DNA of 49,324 nt, taken from Streptomyces nymphaeiformis (GTDB lineage Bacteria > Actinomycetota > Actinomycetes > Streptomycetales > Streptomycetaceae). The notes under the pieces are model-generated. The model made no database searches. It saw only the letters and a program-made list of their open reading frames with translations, and was not told the DNA's origin. The DNA lies in the NCBI RefSeq assembly GCF_014203895.1, contig NZ_JACHJY010000005.1, positions 633,994 to 683,317 on the forward strand. Reading direction: 5' to 3'. The position numbers were made by a program, and so were the translations under genes. Shown here piece by piece: positions 1-7,632 of this stretch (positions are counted from its first letter, which is position 1; the number at the start of each line of letters is the position of its first letter).

Positions 1-12
1 CACCTCCTTTGC

Positions 13-40
13 CGGGGGACCCCGGCGCCCCGGTCCCCCG
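13..40. terminator. Hairpin downstream of the peptide ABC operon
   Basis: The arms CGGGGGACC and GGTCCCCCG pair over nine bases around a C-rich loop. The hairpin lies about 140 bases past the stop of the ABC ATPase on the minus strand. There is no clear T tract, so use as a terminator is inferred. Nothing else is visible in bases 41-178. Confidence 0.5.
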
Positions 41-178
41 CAGCGGCAACACCTAACGCGCTGACCCGGGGGGTGCGACGGAGGGTTGCCCGCCCCACCA
101 CCGGAAGGGGTGAATGCACGTAACTTTCCCACCCCGGTCGCGTTCTGTCGCGGTACGCGGCCGAACGGTCACGGAGGG

Positions 179-1963
179 TCAGGCGACGGCCAGCTCCTGG
201 CGGCGTTCCCTGCGCTCGGCCGCGAGGACCGGGTCGAGGGAGGGGACGGCGGCGAGCAGCTGCCGGGTGTACGGATCCTGGGGTGCCCCGTACACCTCCG
301 CGACCGTGCCCTGCTCCACGATCCGGCCCGCCCGCATGACGGCGACCCGGTCGCTGACCTGCCGGACGACGGCGAGGTCGTGGGCGATGAACACGAGCCC
401 GAGGCCGAGTTCCGCCTGGAGCTCGGCGAGCAGGGCGGTGACCTGGGCCTGGGTGGTGACGTCGAGCGCGGAGACGGGTTCGTCGCAGACGATCAGGCGG
501 GGTTCGGCGGCGAGCGCGCGGGCGATGCCGACGCGCTGGCGCTGGCCGCCGCTGAACTCGTGCGGATAGGCCCCGTACCGGTCGGGGTCGAGTCCCACCC
601 GGTCGAGCAGCTCCCGCACCCGGCCCCGGATCCGGGTCTCGTCCCGCTCCCCCGCCACGCGCAGCGGGTCGGCGATCGACTCCCCGACGGAGCGGCGGGG
701 GTTGAGGGAGGAGACCGGGTCCTGGAAGACCATCTGGAGCTCGCGGCGGTACGGGCGCAGCCGCTTGTCGGGCAGCCCGCCGATCTCCTCGCCCCGGTAG
801 CGGAGTTCGCCGCCGGTCGGGTCGAGGAGGCGGACGAGCATCCGGCCGAGGGTGGTCTTGCCGCTGCCGGACTCGCCGACGACGCCGAGGCTCTCGCCGG
901 CGCGGACGGTGAGGGAGACCCCGTCGACGGCGGTCACGGCGGCCTTGCCCCGCCCGAACTCCCGCCGCAGGTCGACCGCTTCGAGCAGCGTCTCCCCCTT
1001 CTCCTCGGGGGTGGTCCGGGTCGGCCCGTCGAGCCGGGGCACGGCGGAGAGCAGCGCGCGCGTGTACGGCGCCGAGGGCGCGCCGAGCACCCCGGCGGCG
1101 GGGCCCCGCTCGACCTCGCGCCCGTGGCGCATGACGAGCACCTCGTCGACGCTCTCGGCGGCCACGCCCACGTCGTGGGTGACGAGGAGCAGTGCGGTAC
1201 CGGTCTCGCGCCGCAGTTCGTGCAGCAGGTCGAGGATCTGGGCCTGCACGGTGACGTCGAGTGCGGTGGTGGGTTCGTCGGCGACGATCAGCTGCGGCTC
1301 GCAGGCGAGGGCCATGGCGAGGAGTGCGCGCTGCCGCATGCCGCCGCTGAACTCGTGGGGGCGGGATCGGGAGCGGCGGGCGGCGTCGGGGATGCCGACG
1401 CGGTCGAGGACCTCGATGGCGCGGGCTCGGGCGGCCTTTCTGGATCCAGGACGATGGATCGTGGATCCAACCTGCTGAATCCCGGATCCAGGCTGATGGG
1501 TCCCGGATCCTGACTGCTGGATCGTGGATCCAGACTGTCGGATCGTGGATCCAGACTGTCGGATCGTGGATCCAATCTCCTGGATCTTGGATCCAGGATG
1601 ATGGATCCGATATACCTCCGCGATCTGGTCCCCCACCGAGTAGTACGGATCCAACGCGGACAGCGGGTCCTGGAAGACCATCGCCGCCACTCCACCGCGC
1701 AGCCTGCGCAACTCCGCGGGACCGGCGGTGCCGACGTCGATGCCGCCGACGCGGACGGTGCCGCCGACCTTCGCGCCGGTCCCCCGGTGGAGGCCGAGGA
1801 GGGCGCCGGCGACGGTGGACTTGCCGCTGCCGGACTCGCCGACGAGGGCGAGCGCGCGGCCGGCCTCCAGGGTGAAGGAGAGGCCGTCGACGGCGCGTAC
1901 GGCACCGTCGAACTCGACGGAGAGCCGGTCGACTTCCACGAGCGGGGTGGTGGGGAGCGTCAT
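179..1963 (-). CDS. Peptide ABC transporter, fused double ATP-binding protein (DppD-DppF type)
   Basis: This 594-aa cytoplasmic protein carries both nucleotide-binding domains that power an oligopeptide/dipeptide importer. Domain 1 has Walker A at 42-50 (GESGSGKST), Q-loop FQDP near 97-100, signature FSGGMRQ at 205-211, Walker B LIVADEP at 225-231 and H-loop His263. Domain 2 has Walker A at 363-371, FQDP at 413-416, SGGQRQR at 471-477, LIVCDEP at 490-496 and His528. Each domain ends with the APxxPYTRxLL segment usual in oligopeptide ATPases. The ATG is chosen because it overlaps the upstream permease stop (ATGA) and domain 1 begins directly after it. Residues about 123-175, between the Q-loop and signature, are an unusual run of seven-residue repeats encoded by 21-bp units. 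They are absent from the equivalent place in domain 2 and rich in codons rare here (ATT, TCT, CGA, GTT). The substrate is inferred from family only. Confidence 0.93.
   Translation of the reverse strand: MTLPTTPLVEVDRLSVEFDGAVRAVDGLSFTLEAGRALALVGESGSGKSTVAGALLGLHRGTGAKVGGTVRVGGIDVGTAGPAELRRLRGGVAAMVFQDPLSALDPYYSVGDQIAEVYRIHHPGSKIQEIGSTIRQSGSTIRQSGSTIQQSGSGTHQPGSGIQQVGSTIHRPGSRKAARARAIEVLDRVGIPDAARRSRSRPHEFSGGMRQRALLAMALACEPQLIVADEPTTALDVTVQAQILDLLHELRRETGTALLLVTHDVGVAAESVDEVLVMRHGREVERGPAAGVLGAPSAPYTRALLSAVPRLDGPTRTTPEEKGETLLEAVDLRREFGRGKAAVTAVDGVSLTVRAGESLGVVGESGSGKTTLGRMLVRLLDPTGGELRYRGEEIGGLPDKRLRPYRRELQMVFQDPVSSLNPRRSVGESIADPLRVAGERDETRIRGRVRELLDRVGLDPDRYGAYPHEFSGGQRQRVGIARALAAEPRLIVCDEPVSALDVTTQAQVTALLAELQAELGLGLVFIAHDLAVVRQVSDRVAVMRAGRIVEQGTVAEVYGAPQDPYTRQLLAAVPSLDPVLAAERRERRQELAVA
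1442..1608. repeat. 21-bp GGATCC minisatellite inside the ABC ATPase gene
   Basis: GGATCC occurs at 1442, 1463, 1484, 1505, 1526, 1547, 1568 and 1589, exactly 21 bases apart, with a ninth copy at 1603. Most units also contain a second GGATC or GATCC half-copy. On the minus strand each unit reads GGATCC plus about 15 bases such as ACGATCCGACAGTCT, encoding Gly-Ser-Thr-Ile-Arg-Gln-Ser. Because 21 is divisible by three, the reading frame stays open. Base composition is clearly more AT-rich than the flanks. Confidence 0.95.
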
Positions 1964-2949
1964 GTCAGGGCGACCCTTCGGTCGGCGAGGGCGTAGAGGA
2001 GGTCGGCGACGACGTTCGCGAGGACCACGGCGACCCCGGTGAGGAGCACGATGCCGACGACGACCGGCAGGTCGACGTGGCGGACGCCGTCGATGAGGGT
2101 CTTGCCGAGCCCGGGGATGCCGAAGAGCGACTCGGTCAGCACGGCCCCGCCGAACATGGTGCCGAGGTCGATGGCGCTGAGCGCGATGACCGGCGGGACG
2201 GCGCCGCGCAGGGCGTGGCGGGTGACGACGGACCGCTCCCCCGCCCCGTACGCGCGGAAGGTGCGGATGTGGTCCTCGGCGAGCGTCTCCAGCGTCGAAC
2301 TCCGTGTCAGACGAGCGTATTTGGCCGACTCGAAGAAGCCGAGGGCGAGCCAGGGCAGCAGCATGTTCCAGGCCCACTGCTCGGGGTCCTCGCCGAGCGG
2401 CACGTACGTCGGGAAGGGCAGCCACTGGAGGTAGGCGCAGACGGCCATGAGCAGCAGCAGGCCGAGGATGAAGACGGGCGTGCCGGTGCCGGCGAGGGTG
2501 AGCACGGTGAGGGTCCGCTCGGTGAGTCCGCCGCGCCGGAGCGCGGAGAGCAGCCCGGTGCCGATGCCGATGACGAGCCAGATCACCATGGCGCCGAGGG
2601 CGAGCGAGGCGGTGGCGGGCAGCCGCTCCAGGATGAGCTCGGTGACCTGCTGGTCGTTCTGGTACGAGAGGCCGAGGCAGGGCGCGTCGCAGTGCAGGAC
2701 GCCGGTGCCGCCGGAGTAGTCGCGGCCGGCGAAGACGCCCTGGAGGAAGTGCAGGTACTGGGCGAACACGCTCTGGTCGAGGCCGAGTCGTTCCCGCACC
2801 TGGGCGATCTGCTGCGGGTTGCAGCGTTCGCCGCAGGCGAGCCGGGCGGGGTCGCCGGGCATGACGTAGAACAGCGCGTAGACCAGGACGGAGAGCGCGA
2901 GGAGGACGAGTGCGGCGCCCGCGAGCCGCTTGAGGACGTAGCGGGTCAT
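1960..2949 (-). CDS. Peptide ABC transporter permease, DppB type
   Basis: This 329-aa inner-membrane permease is one half of the channel of the peptide importer. It starts with the hallmark pattern of the DppB/OppB family: a short basic N-terminus, a hydrophobic first helix and the FYVMPGDPA motif. A periplasmic-side segment rich in Cys (residues 39-43 and about 80) follows, then five further hydrophobic segments. The conserved coupling loop contains the EDHIRTFRAYGAGE stretch that contacts the ATPase. The start ATG overlaps the stop of the preceding permease, and its own stop overlaps the ATPase start, so translation is probably coupled through all the genes. Confidence 0.93.
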   Translation of the reverse strand: MTRYVLKRLAGAALVLLALSVLVYALFYVMPGDPARLACGERCNPQQIAQVRERLGLDQSVFAQYLHFLQGVFAGRDYSGGTGVLHCDAPCLGLSYQNDQQVTELILERLPATASLALGAMVIWLVIGIGTGLLSALRRGGLTERTLTVLTLAGTGTPVFILGLLLLMAVCAYLQWLPFPTYVPLGEDPEQWAWNMLLPWLALGFFESAKYARLTRSSTLETLAEDHIRTFRAYGAGERSVVTRHALRGAVPPVIALSAIDLGTMFGGAVLTESLFGIPGLGKTLIDGVRHVDLPVVVGIVLLTGVAVVLANVVADLLYALADRRVALT

Positions 2950-3923
2950 CGGGAGGTCTCCTTGCGTGTGCCCACGCCGAGCCGGCCGGCCTCGCGCGGG
3001 TCGAGGGCGGTGCGGACGGCGTCGCCGAGGACGGTGAAGGCGAGCACGGTCGTGAAGAGCAGTCCGGCCGGGAGCAGGACGTACGCCGGGTCGGCCCGGA
3101 ACCAGGTCTGCGCGGTGGACAGCATCTGCCCCCAGGAGGGGGTGGGCGGGGTGACGCCCACGCCGAGGAAGGAGAGGGAGGCCTCGACCACGATGTTGGT
3201 GGGGACGAGGATCGCGGCGTACGTGATGACGGGCGCGGCGAGCGAGGGCAGCAGTTCGCGCCGGGCGGTCCGCCACCGGCCCGAGCCGGCGAGCCGGGAG
3301 GCGGCGACGAAGTCGAGGCTCTTGAGGGTGAGGGTCTGGGCGCGCACGATCCGGGAGGTGCCGGCCCAGCCGAGGAGCCCGATGACCAGGATGAGCAGCA
3401 GCGGGCGCGGGAAGTCGCGGGGGACGACGGCGGTGAGCGCGATGGCGAGGACGAGGAACGGCAGGGCGAGGAAGACGTCGGTGATCCGGCCGAGGGTGGC
3501 GTCGACCCAGCGGTTGCCGAGTCCGGCGGCGAGGCCGACGAGCAGTCCGACGAGGACCTGGACGACGGTGGCGCCGAGGGCGACGAGCAGCGAGATCCGG
3601 GCGCCGTAGAGGAGGCGGACGAACAGGTCGCGGCCGGTGCCGGGTTCGACGCCGAGCCAGTGGTCGGCGCTCGCCCCGCCGAAGGAGCCGTACGGGACGC
3701 CGCCGCGAGCCGAGTCGACGAGGTCGTCGTGGTACGCGTGCGGATCCTGGCCCGCCAGCGCGGCGAGCAGCGGCGCGGCGAGGGCGAGGAGGACGAGCAG
3801 GAGGAGGACGGCGGCGGAGACGAGGGCGGCCGGGCGGGTGCGCAGCCGTCGCCACACCTGCCGGGCGGCGCCCGTGGCGGGAAGTCCCGCCACGGGCGCC
3901 GTCGCGTCGGTCAGCGCGGTCAC
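2946..3923 (-). CDS. Peptide ABC transporter permease, DppC type
   Basis: This 325-aa second channel subunit has the DppC/OppC layout: a cytoplasmic N-terminus, one hydrophobic helix (about 29-53), an extracytoplasmic segment ending in HWLGVEPGTGRDLFVRLLYGA, then the five-helix core. The coupling loop has the usual ARTL-like pattern (SLDFVAASRLAGSG). GTG at 3923 is taken as start because it overlaps the binding-protein stop as GTGA. It leaves a short alanine-rich N-terminus before the first helix. It pairs with the DppB-type permease directly downstream. Confidence 0.92.
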   Translation of the reverse strand: MTALTDATAPVAGLPATGAARQVWRRLRTRPAALVSAAVLLLLVLLALAAPLLAALAGQDPHAYHDDLVDSARGGVPYGSFGGASADHWLGVEPGTGRDLFVRLLYGARISLLVALGATVVQVLVGLLVGLAAGLGNRWVDATLGRITDVFLALPFLVLAIALTAVVPRDFPRPLLLILVIGLLGWAGTSRIVRAQTLTLKSLDFVAASRLAGSGRWRTARRELLPSLAAPVITYAAILVPTNIVVEASLSFLGVGVTPPTPSWGQMLSTAQTWFRADPAYVLLPAGLLFTTVLAFTVLGDAVRTALDPREAGRLGVGTRKETSR

Positions 3924-5647
3924 TTGACCGCGACCTGCGAGATGTCGAGGACGCCGGTCCAGTCGCTGATGACGACGTTCTTGATGTCCTTGCCGACGAG
4001 CTGCTTGTAGACCGGGTGGAAGAGGGGCACGTCGAGGGCCTGCTCGCCGATCTTCTTGTCGAGGGCGCCCCAGCGGGCGGCGGCGGCCTTGTGGTCGGTC
4101 AGCTTGTTGATCTCGTCGATCTCCTTGTTGACCGCCGGGTCGTTCAGCTGCGCGTGGTTGTAGTTGGAGCCGTTGGTGACGATCTGGCGTCCGTCGAAGA
4201 TCGGCGCGAGGAACGGGCCGCCGGCCGGCCAGTCGGCGCCCCAGCGGGAGAGGAAGAAGCCGGGGGCGTCCTTGACGCTCCAGCGCTTCTCGTTGAAGGA
4301 GTTGGGCTGCTGTCCGTCGAGCTTGACGGTGATGCCCGCCTTGCCGAGGGCCTCCTGGACGGCGGTGGCGATCTCGGGGCTCGTCGTGCGGTTCTGGGCG
4401 GTGGAGTGCAGCAGGGTGACGGTGAGCCCGTTCGGGTAGCCGGCCTCCTTGAGCAGCTGCTTGGCCTTCTCCGGGTTGCCGGTCTTCCCGGCCGGGAAGT
4501 GGTCGTACGGCGTGAAGCCGAAGGCCTTCTGCTCGGGCAGGAAGGTGGTGGCGGGCTCGGCGAGCGCGGAGCCGCCGGCGGCGTTGACGACGCTGGTGCG
4601 GTTGACCGCGTACGAGATGGCCTGGCGGACCTTCGGGTTGTCGAAGGGCTTCACCTTCGGGTTGAAGGCGATGTAGTTGGTGAAGCCGAAGTGGCCGGTG
4701 CCGACGCGGGCGGCGAGCGCCTTGTCGGAGCCCACCTGGGCGAGCTCGGCGGGGCCGAGGTTGGTGTCGGTGGTGAGGGCGGCGGCGTCGGCGCCGGAGG
4801 AGGTGGCGAGGCGCTGGTTGATGACGGCCTCGTCGAGGCCGGACTTGACGTCGATCTTGTCCGGGTAGGCCTTGCGCTCCTCGTCGGTCTTGGGGTCCCA
4901 GTGCTCGTTGCGCTCCAGGACGAGGTGCTCGCCGTCGTTCTCGTTCTTCACGACCTTGTACGGGCCGGAGGAGACCGGGTGCTCCTCGTACTTGGCGCCG
5001 GTGTCCTTGGCCTTGGGGACGGGGACGAACTGGGTCTGGGTGGCGACGAAGGGGAACTCGCCCTCGGGCTTCTTCAGCTTGAAGACGATGGTCCGGGCGT
5101 CCGGGGTGACGATGGACGCGAGCCCCTTCTTGTCCTTGTACGGCCCCTGGTACGTGTCGCCGCCGACGAGCCAGTCGCGCAGGTAGGGGGCGCCGCCGGA
5201 GAGTTCGGCCGCGAAGGAGCGCTCGATGCCGTACTTGATGTCGGCGCTGGTGATGGCCGTGCCGTCCTCGTACTTCAGGCCCTCCTTCAGCGTGTACGTC
5301 CACTCGGTGGCGTCCTTGTTGGGGCGGCCGGTGTCGGTGGCGAGGTCGGGGACGACCTGGGTGCCGGCGGCGCCCGCCTCGCGGTTGCGGGTGGTGAGCG
5401 TGCGGAAGACGAGGGAGGGGACGTTGCCGCCGCCCGAGGTGTAGAGGCGGGCCGGGTCGAAGTCGCTCTGGGCCTCGTTGTTGAGGACGGTCAGCGTGCC
5501 GCCCTTCTGCGGGGCGCCCGCGGCCTTGCCGGAGGTACCGCCCTTGGCGCCGGCGTCCTCGGGACCGCAGGCGGCGGCGCCCGAGGCCAGGACGACACTG
5601 ACGGCGGCCGCTGCCACGCGGCGCGAGATGACGGACGAATGACGCAT
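3920..5647 (-). CDS. Peptide ABC transporter substrate-binding lipoprotein (family 5)
   Basis: This 575-aa solute-binding protein delivers peptides to the two permeases. The N-terminus is a lipoprotein signal: basic start, hydrophobic alanine/valine segment, and a lipobox-like AAAC with Cys27 as the predicted lipidated residue. The remainder has family-5 features: GGTLTVLNNE-like strand after the linker, TEWTYTLKEGLKYEDGTAITSADIKYGIERS in the N-lobe, and AISYAVNR in the hinge region. The length is typical of the family. It heads the operon, followed by permease, permease and ATPase with four-base overlaps. The Shine-Dalgarno AGAGG sits 10 bases before ATG. A 250-base leader with its own small ORF precedes it. 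Confidence 0.93.
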   Translation of the reverse strand: MRHSSVISRRVAAAAVSVVLASGAAACGPEDAGAKGGTSGKAAGAPQKGGTLTVLNNEAQSDFDPARLYTSGGGNVPSLVFRTLTTRNREAGAAGTQVVPDLATDTGRPNKDATEWTYTLKEGLKYEDGTAITSADIKYGIERSFAAELSGGAPYLRDWLVGGDTYQGPYKDKKGLASIVTPDARTIVFKLKKPEGEFPFVATQTQFVPVPKAKDTGAKYEEHPVSSGPYKVVKNENDGEHLVLERNEHWDPKTDEERKAYPDKIDVKSGLDEAVINQRLATSSGADAAALTTDTNLGPAELAQVGSDKALAARVGTGHFGFTNYIAFNPKVKPFDNPKVRQAISYAVNRTSVVNAAGGSALAEPATTFLPEQKAFGFTPYDHFPAGKTGNPEKAKQLLKEAGYPNGLTVTLLHSTAQNRTTSPEIATAVQEALGKAGITVKLDGQQPNSFNEKRWSVKDAPGFFLSRWGADWPAGGPFLAPIFDGRQIVTNGSNYNHAQLNDPAVNKEIDEINKLTDHKAAAARWGALDKKIGEQALDVPLFHPVYKQLVGKDIKNVVISDWTGVLDISQVAVK

Positions 5648-5698
5648 CGGAAGGAGACCTCTCGGGGTGGAATGCGAACTGCGGGAAAGAGAAAGGGA

Positions 5699-5752
5699 AT
5701 TCCGCAGGCACGGGGAAACGGCCCGAAAGGGGGGAACGGCGCCTGCGGGAAT
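5699..5752 (-). promoter_or_regulatory. Leader hairpin before the binding-protein gene
   Basis: In the transcribed leader the arms ATTCCCGCAGGC and GCCTGCGGAAT can pair over eleven bases with a single bulged C, around a 31-base C/T-rich loop. It lies between the attenuator-like hairpin and the Shine-Dalgarno of the binding protein. It may be an alternative fold in the same regulatory leader; function is inferred only. Confidence 0.45.
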
Positions 5753-5774
5753 GAAAAGACCCGGGCGCGGCGAG

Positions 5775-5803
5775 AAAAACGGAAAGCCGACGAGCGCTCG
5801 GGC
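5775..5803 (-). terminator. Attenuator-like hairpin with T tract in the operon leader
   Basis: On the minus strand GCCCGA, loop GCGC, TCGTCGGC forms a short GC stem (GCC/GGC closing CGA/TCG) and is followed directly by TTTCCGTTTTTC. A T-rich run like this is rare in such high-GC DNA. It begins five bases after the stop of the 31-codon leader ORF and 125 bases before the binding-protein start, the position expected of a transcription attenuator. The stem is short, so confidence is moderate. Confidence 0.5.
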
Positions 5804-5807
5804 TGCG

Positions 5808-5903
5808 TCAGCTACAGAGAATGTCGGCGACCGTGTGTCCGGTCACGCCGAAGAGCGCCAGCTCAAGGGCGGCGCTATCGGAAACGGCGTGACGGTGCGA
5901 CAT
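5808..5903 (-). CDS. 31-aa leader peptide (uORF) upstream of the peptide ABC operon
   Basis: An ATG-to-TGA frame of 31 codons reads Met-Ser-His-Arg-His-Ala-Val-Ser at its start and Val-Ala-Asp-Ile-Leu-Cys-Ser at its end. Its ATG is seven bases after the CATATT -10 box, so it would be translated as a leaderless mRNA from the first base. It is followed at once by a hairpin and T tract and then by the transporter genes. That arrangement resembles amino-acid or cysteine attenuation leaders, but no run of one amino acid is present. The codons are less GC3-biased than in neighbouring genes. The peptide is not a family I can name with certainty; the leader role is inferred from layout. Confidence 0.6.
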   Translation of the reverse strand: MSHRHAVSDSAALELALFGVTGHTVADILCS

Positions 5904-5910
5904 GCCGAGA

Positions 5911-5939
5911 AATATGGACGAACGCGTGAGCGATGTCAA
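5911..5939 (-). promoter_or_regulatory. Promoter of leader ORF and peptide ABC operon
   Basis: The minus strand has TTGACA at 5939-5934 and CATATT at 5916-5911 with a 17-base spacer, close to the principal (HrdB-type) vegetative consensus. The predicted transcription start falls at about 5904, next to the leader ATG, giving a leader of roughly 255 bases before the binding-protein start. Confidence 0.7.
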
Positions 5940-5952
5940 CGCGCATCCGTGC

Positions 5953-5978
5953 CATCCCGAGACACGCGTCTCGGGATG
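5953..5978. terminator. Terminator after the DUF3152 gene
   Basis: CATCCCGAGA and TCTCGGGATG form a perfect ten-base stem around the loop CACGCG. It lies 27 bases beyond the DUF3152 stop and just upstream of the ABC operon promoter, so it probably insulates the two units. Confidence 0.65.
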
Positions 5979-6004
5979 TGGACATCACCGTTCCGGACGG
6001 TCCG

Positions 6005-7624
6005 TCAACTCGTCGGGTGCACCCAGGGGTTGGGGCGGCACTTGATCCCGTCGATGTCCAGGGACTTCGTCTGCTGCTGCATCACGGGGGCGAGCGCGCC
6101 CGGTGTGCGGCAGCTCACGTGGCCGTGCCCGAGGCGGTGTCCGACCTCGTGGTTGATGAGCATCTGGCGATAGGCGTACATCGCCTTCGGGCCGAAGGTC
6201 ACCGAGCCCTGCGCCCAGCGGAAGGCGTTGATCATCACGCGCTGGGTGGAGGCGGAGTCGCAGGAGACGTTGTCGACGGTCGTGTCGAGACCGGACTTCG
6301 CGCACCACGCGCCGGTGGTCCCCGGACTGGCGAGGGTGATCACGAACTCCGGCTCGCCGCTGGAAATGCGCTCGAAGGTCATCTCGTCCTTGCCGGCCCA
6401 GCTGCGTTTGTCGTTGAGGGTCTTCTGCACGGCGTCGGCGAAGAGCTTCGGATCGAGACCGAGCCCCTTCTCGACGTCGACCCGGTAGCGGATCAGCTTC
6501 CCCTTGCCGGGCGCCTTCTGCAGGCCCGGTACGGTCTCGAACTCCCCGGGGCCCTTCAGCTTCGGGTCGATCGGGAACTGGTGGGTCATCAGCTGCTCGT
6601 ACGTCGGCGGGGTGGCGGCGGGCGCCGGCTTCGCCGGGACGGCACGGTCGTCCGAGCGGGAGGCGGAGCCGTCCGTGGGCCGCTCGCTCGGCTGCCCGGC
6701 GGCGCGGGCGGGCGGGGTCTCGTCCCGGTCGGCGACCTGTCCGGTGACGACGACGGCGAGGACGGTGGCGACGGCTGCGGCCGCGACGCCGGTGAGCGTA
6801 CGACCCAGGCCGCCCCGGCCCGTCGGCGTCTCCGCCTCGGTGCTGTCCTCCTCGCGCCGCGGCGCGGGGATGAACGGCGCCTCGGGCTCGGCGAGTTCGG
6901 TCGCGGCGGCGCGGCGGGGAGCGTGGACCCCGGGGCGCGGCGCGGAGGCCTCGTCGTGCTGCGGGTGCCCGCCCCGCACGGACGCGGCGTAGACGGGCAC
7001 ACCGTGCGCGGGCGTCCCGGACGCGGCGTGCGCGGGCGCCTGACCGACGAACGCGGGGGTGCCGTGAGCGGGCGTGGCGTGCCGACCCTGCGGGGTGCCG
7101 TACGGCGCGGGAGCGCCGGGTCGCGGGCCGCCAGGTCGTGAGGTCCCCTGGGCGGGGCCCCCGTACTGGGGAGTCCCGTGCGCCGGGGTCCCCTGCGCGG
7201 GACCGCCGGGGCGCGGCGCGCCAGGTCGGGAGGCGCCGGGGCGTGGGGCCCCCTGAGCCGGGCCCCCGTACTGGGGAGTCCCCTGCGCGGGAGTCCCTTG
7301 CGCGGGAGCACCGGGGCGCGGCGCGCCCTGTCGCGGGGCCCCCTGCGCCGGAACCCCGTACCGGGGAGCCCCGTACTGAGGAGTCCCGTGCGCCGGGGTC
7401 CCGTACATCGGCGTGCCCTGTGCCGGCGTCCCGTACATCGGTGTGCCGTGTGCCGGCGTGCCGTACCCCTGGGTCGTGGCGCCCTGGCCGGCGCCGGGGC
7501 CGCCCGGCGTTCGGCGGCGGCGGCCCGTGCCGGGCTGGGGGCCCGTCGGGGGCGTCCCCGCCTGTGGCTGCGGCCCGGTGTCGGGCACCGAGGGCGCGGC
7601 CCCCTTGCGACTATGTCGTCCCAC
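6005..7624 (-). CDS. DUF3152 membrane protein with metzincin-like zinc motif
   Basis: This 539-aa protein has three parts. Residues 1-270 are disordered and repetitive, with many copies of GTPxxG, GAPxxG and GGPAQG. A single hydrophobic helix lies at about 276-296. The C-terminal DUF3152 domain (about 340-539) is predicted to be outside the membrane. It contains HEVGHRLGHGH at 492-502, which fits HExxHxxGxxH, the zinc-binding signature of metzincin peptidases, plus four Cys that could form disulfides. GTG at 7624 is chosen because Streptomyces homologues begin MGRHSRK and it lies eight bases after the hydrolase stop. From memory the M. tuberculosis equivalent is Rv3207c. Peptidase activity is inferred from the motif. 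Confidence 0.88.
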   Translation of the reverse strand: MGRHSRKGAAPSVPDTGPQPQAGTPPTGPQPGTGRRRRTPGGPGAGQGATTQGYGTPAHGTPMYGTPAQGTPMYGTPAHGTPQYGAPRYGVPAQGAPRQGAPRPGAPAQGTPAQGTPQYGGPAQGAPRPGASRPGAPRPGGPAQGTPAHGTPQYGGPAQGTSRPGGPRPGAPAPYGTPQGRHATPAHGTPAFVGQAPAHAASGTPAHGVPVYAASVRGGHPQHDEASAPRPGVHAPRRAAATELAEPEAPFIPAPRREEDSTEAETPTGRGGLGRTLTGVAAAAVATVLAVVVTGQVADRDETPPARAAGQPSERPTDGSASRSDDRAVPAKPAPAATPPTYEQLMTHQFPIDPKLKGPGEFETVPGLQKAPGKGKLIRYRVDVEKGLGLDPKLFADAVQKTLNDKRSWAGKDEMTFERISSGEPEFVITLASPGTTGAWCAKSGLDTTVDNVSCDSASTQRVMINAFRWAQGSVTFGPKAMYAYRQMLINHEVGHRLGHGHVSCRTPGALAPVMQQQTKSLDIDGIKCRPNPWVHPTS

Positions 7625-7632
7625 GCCCCGGA

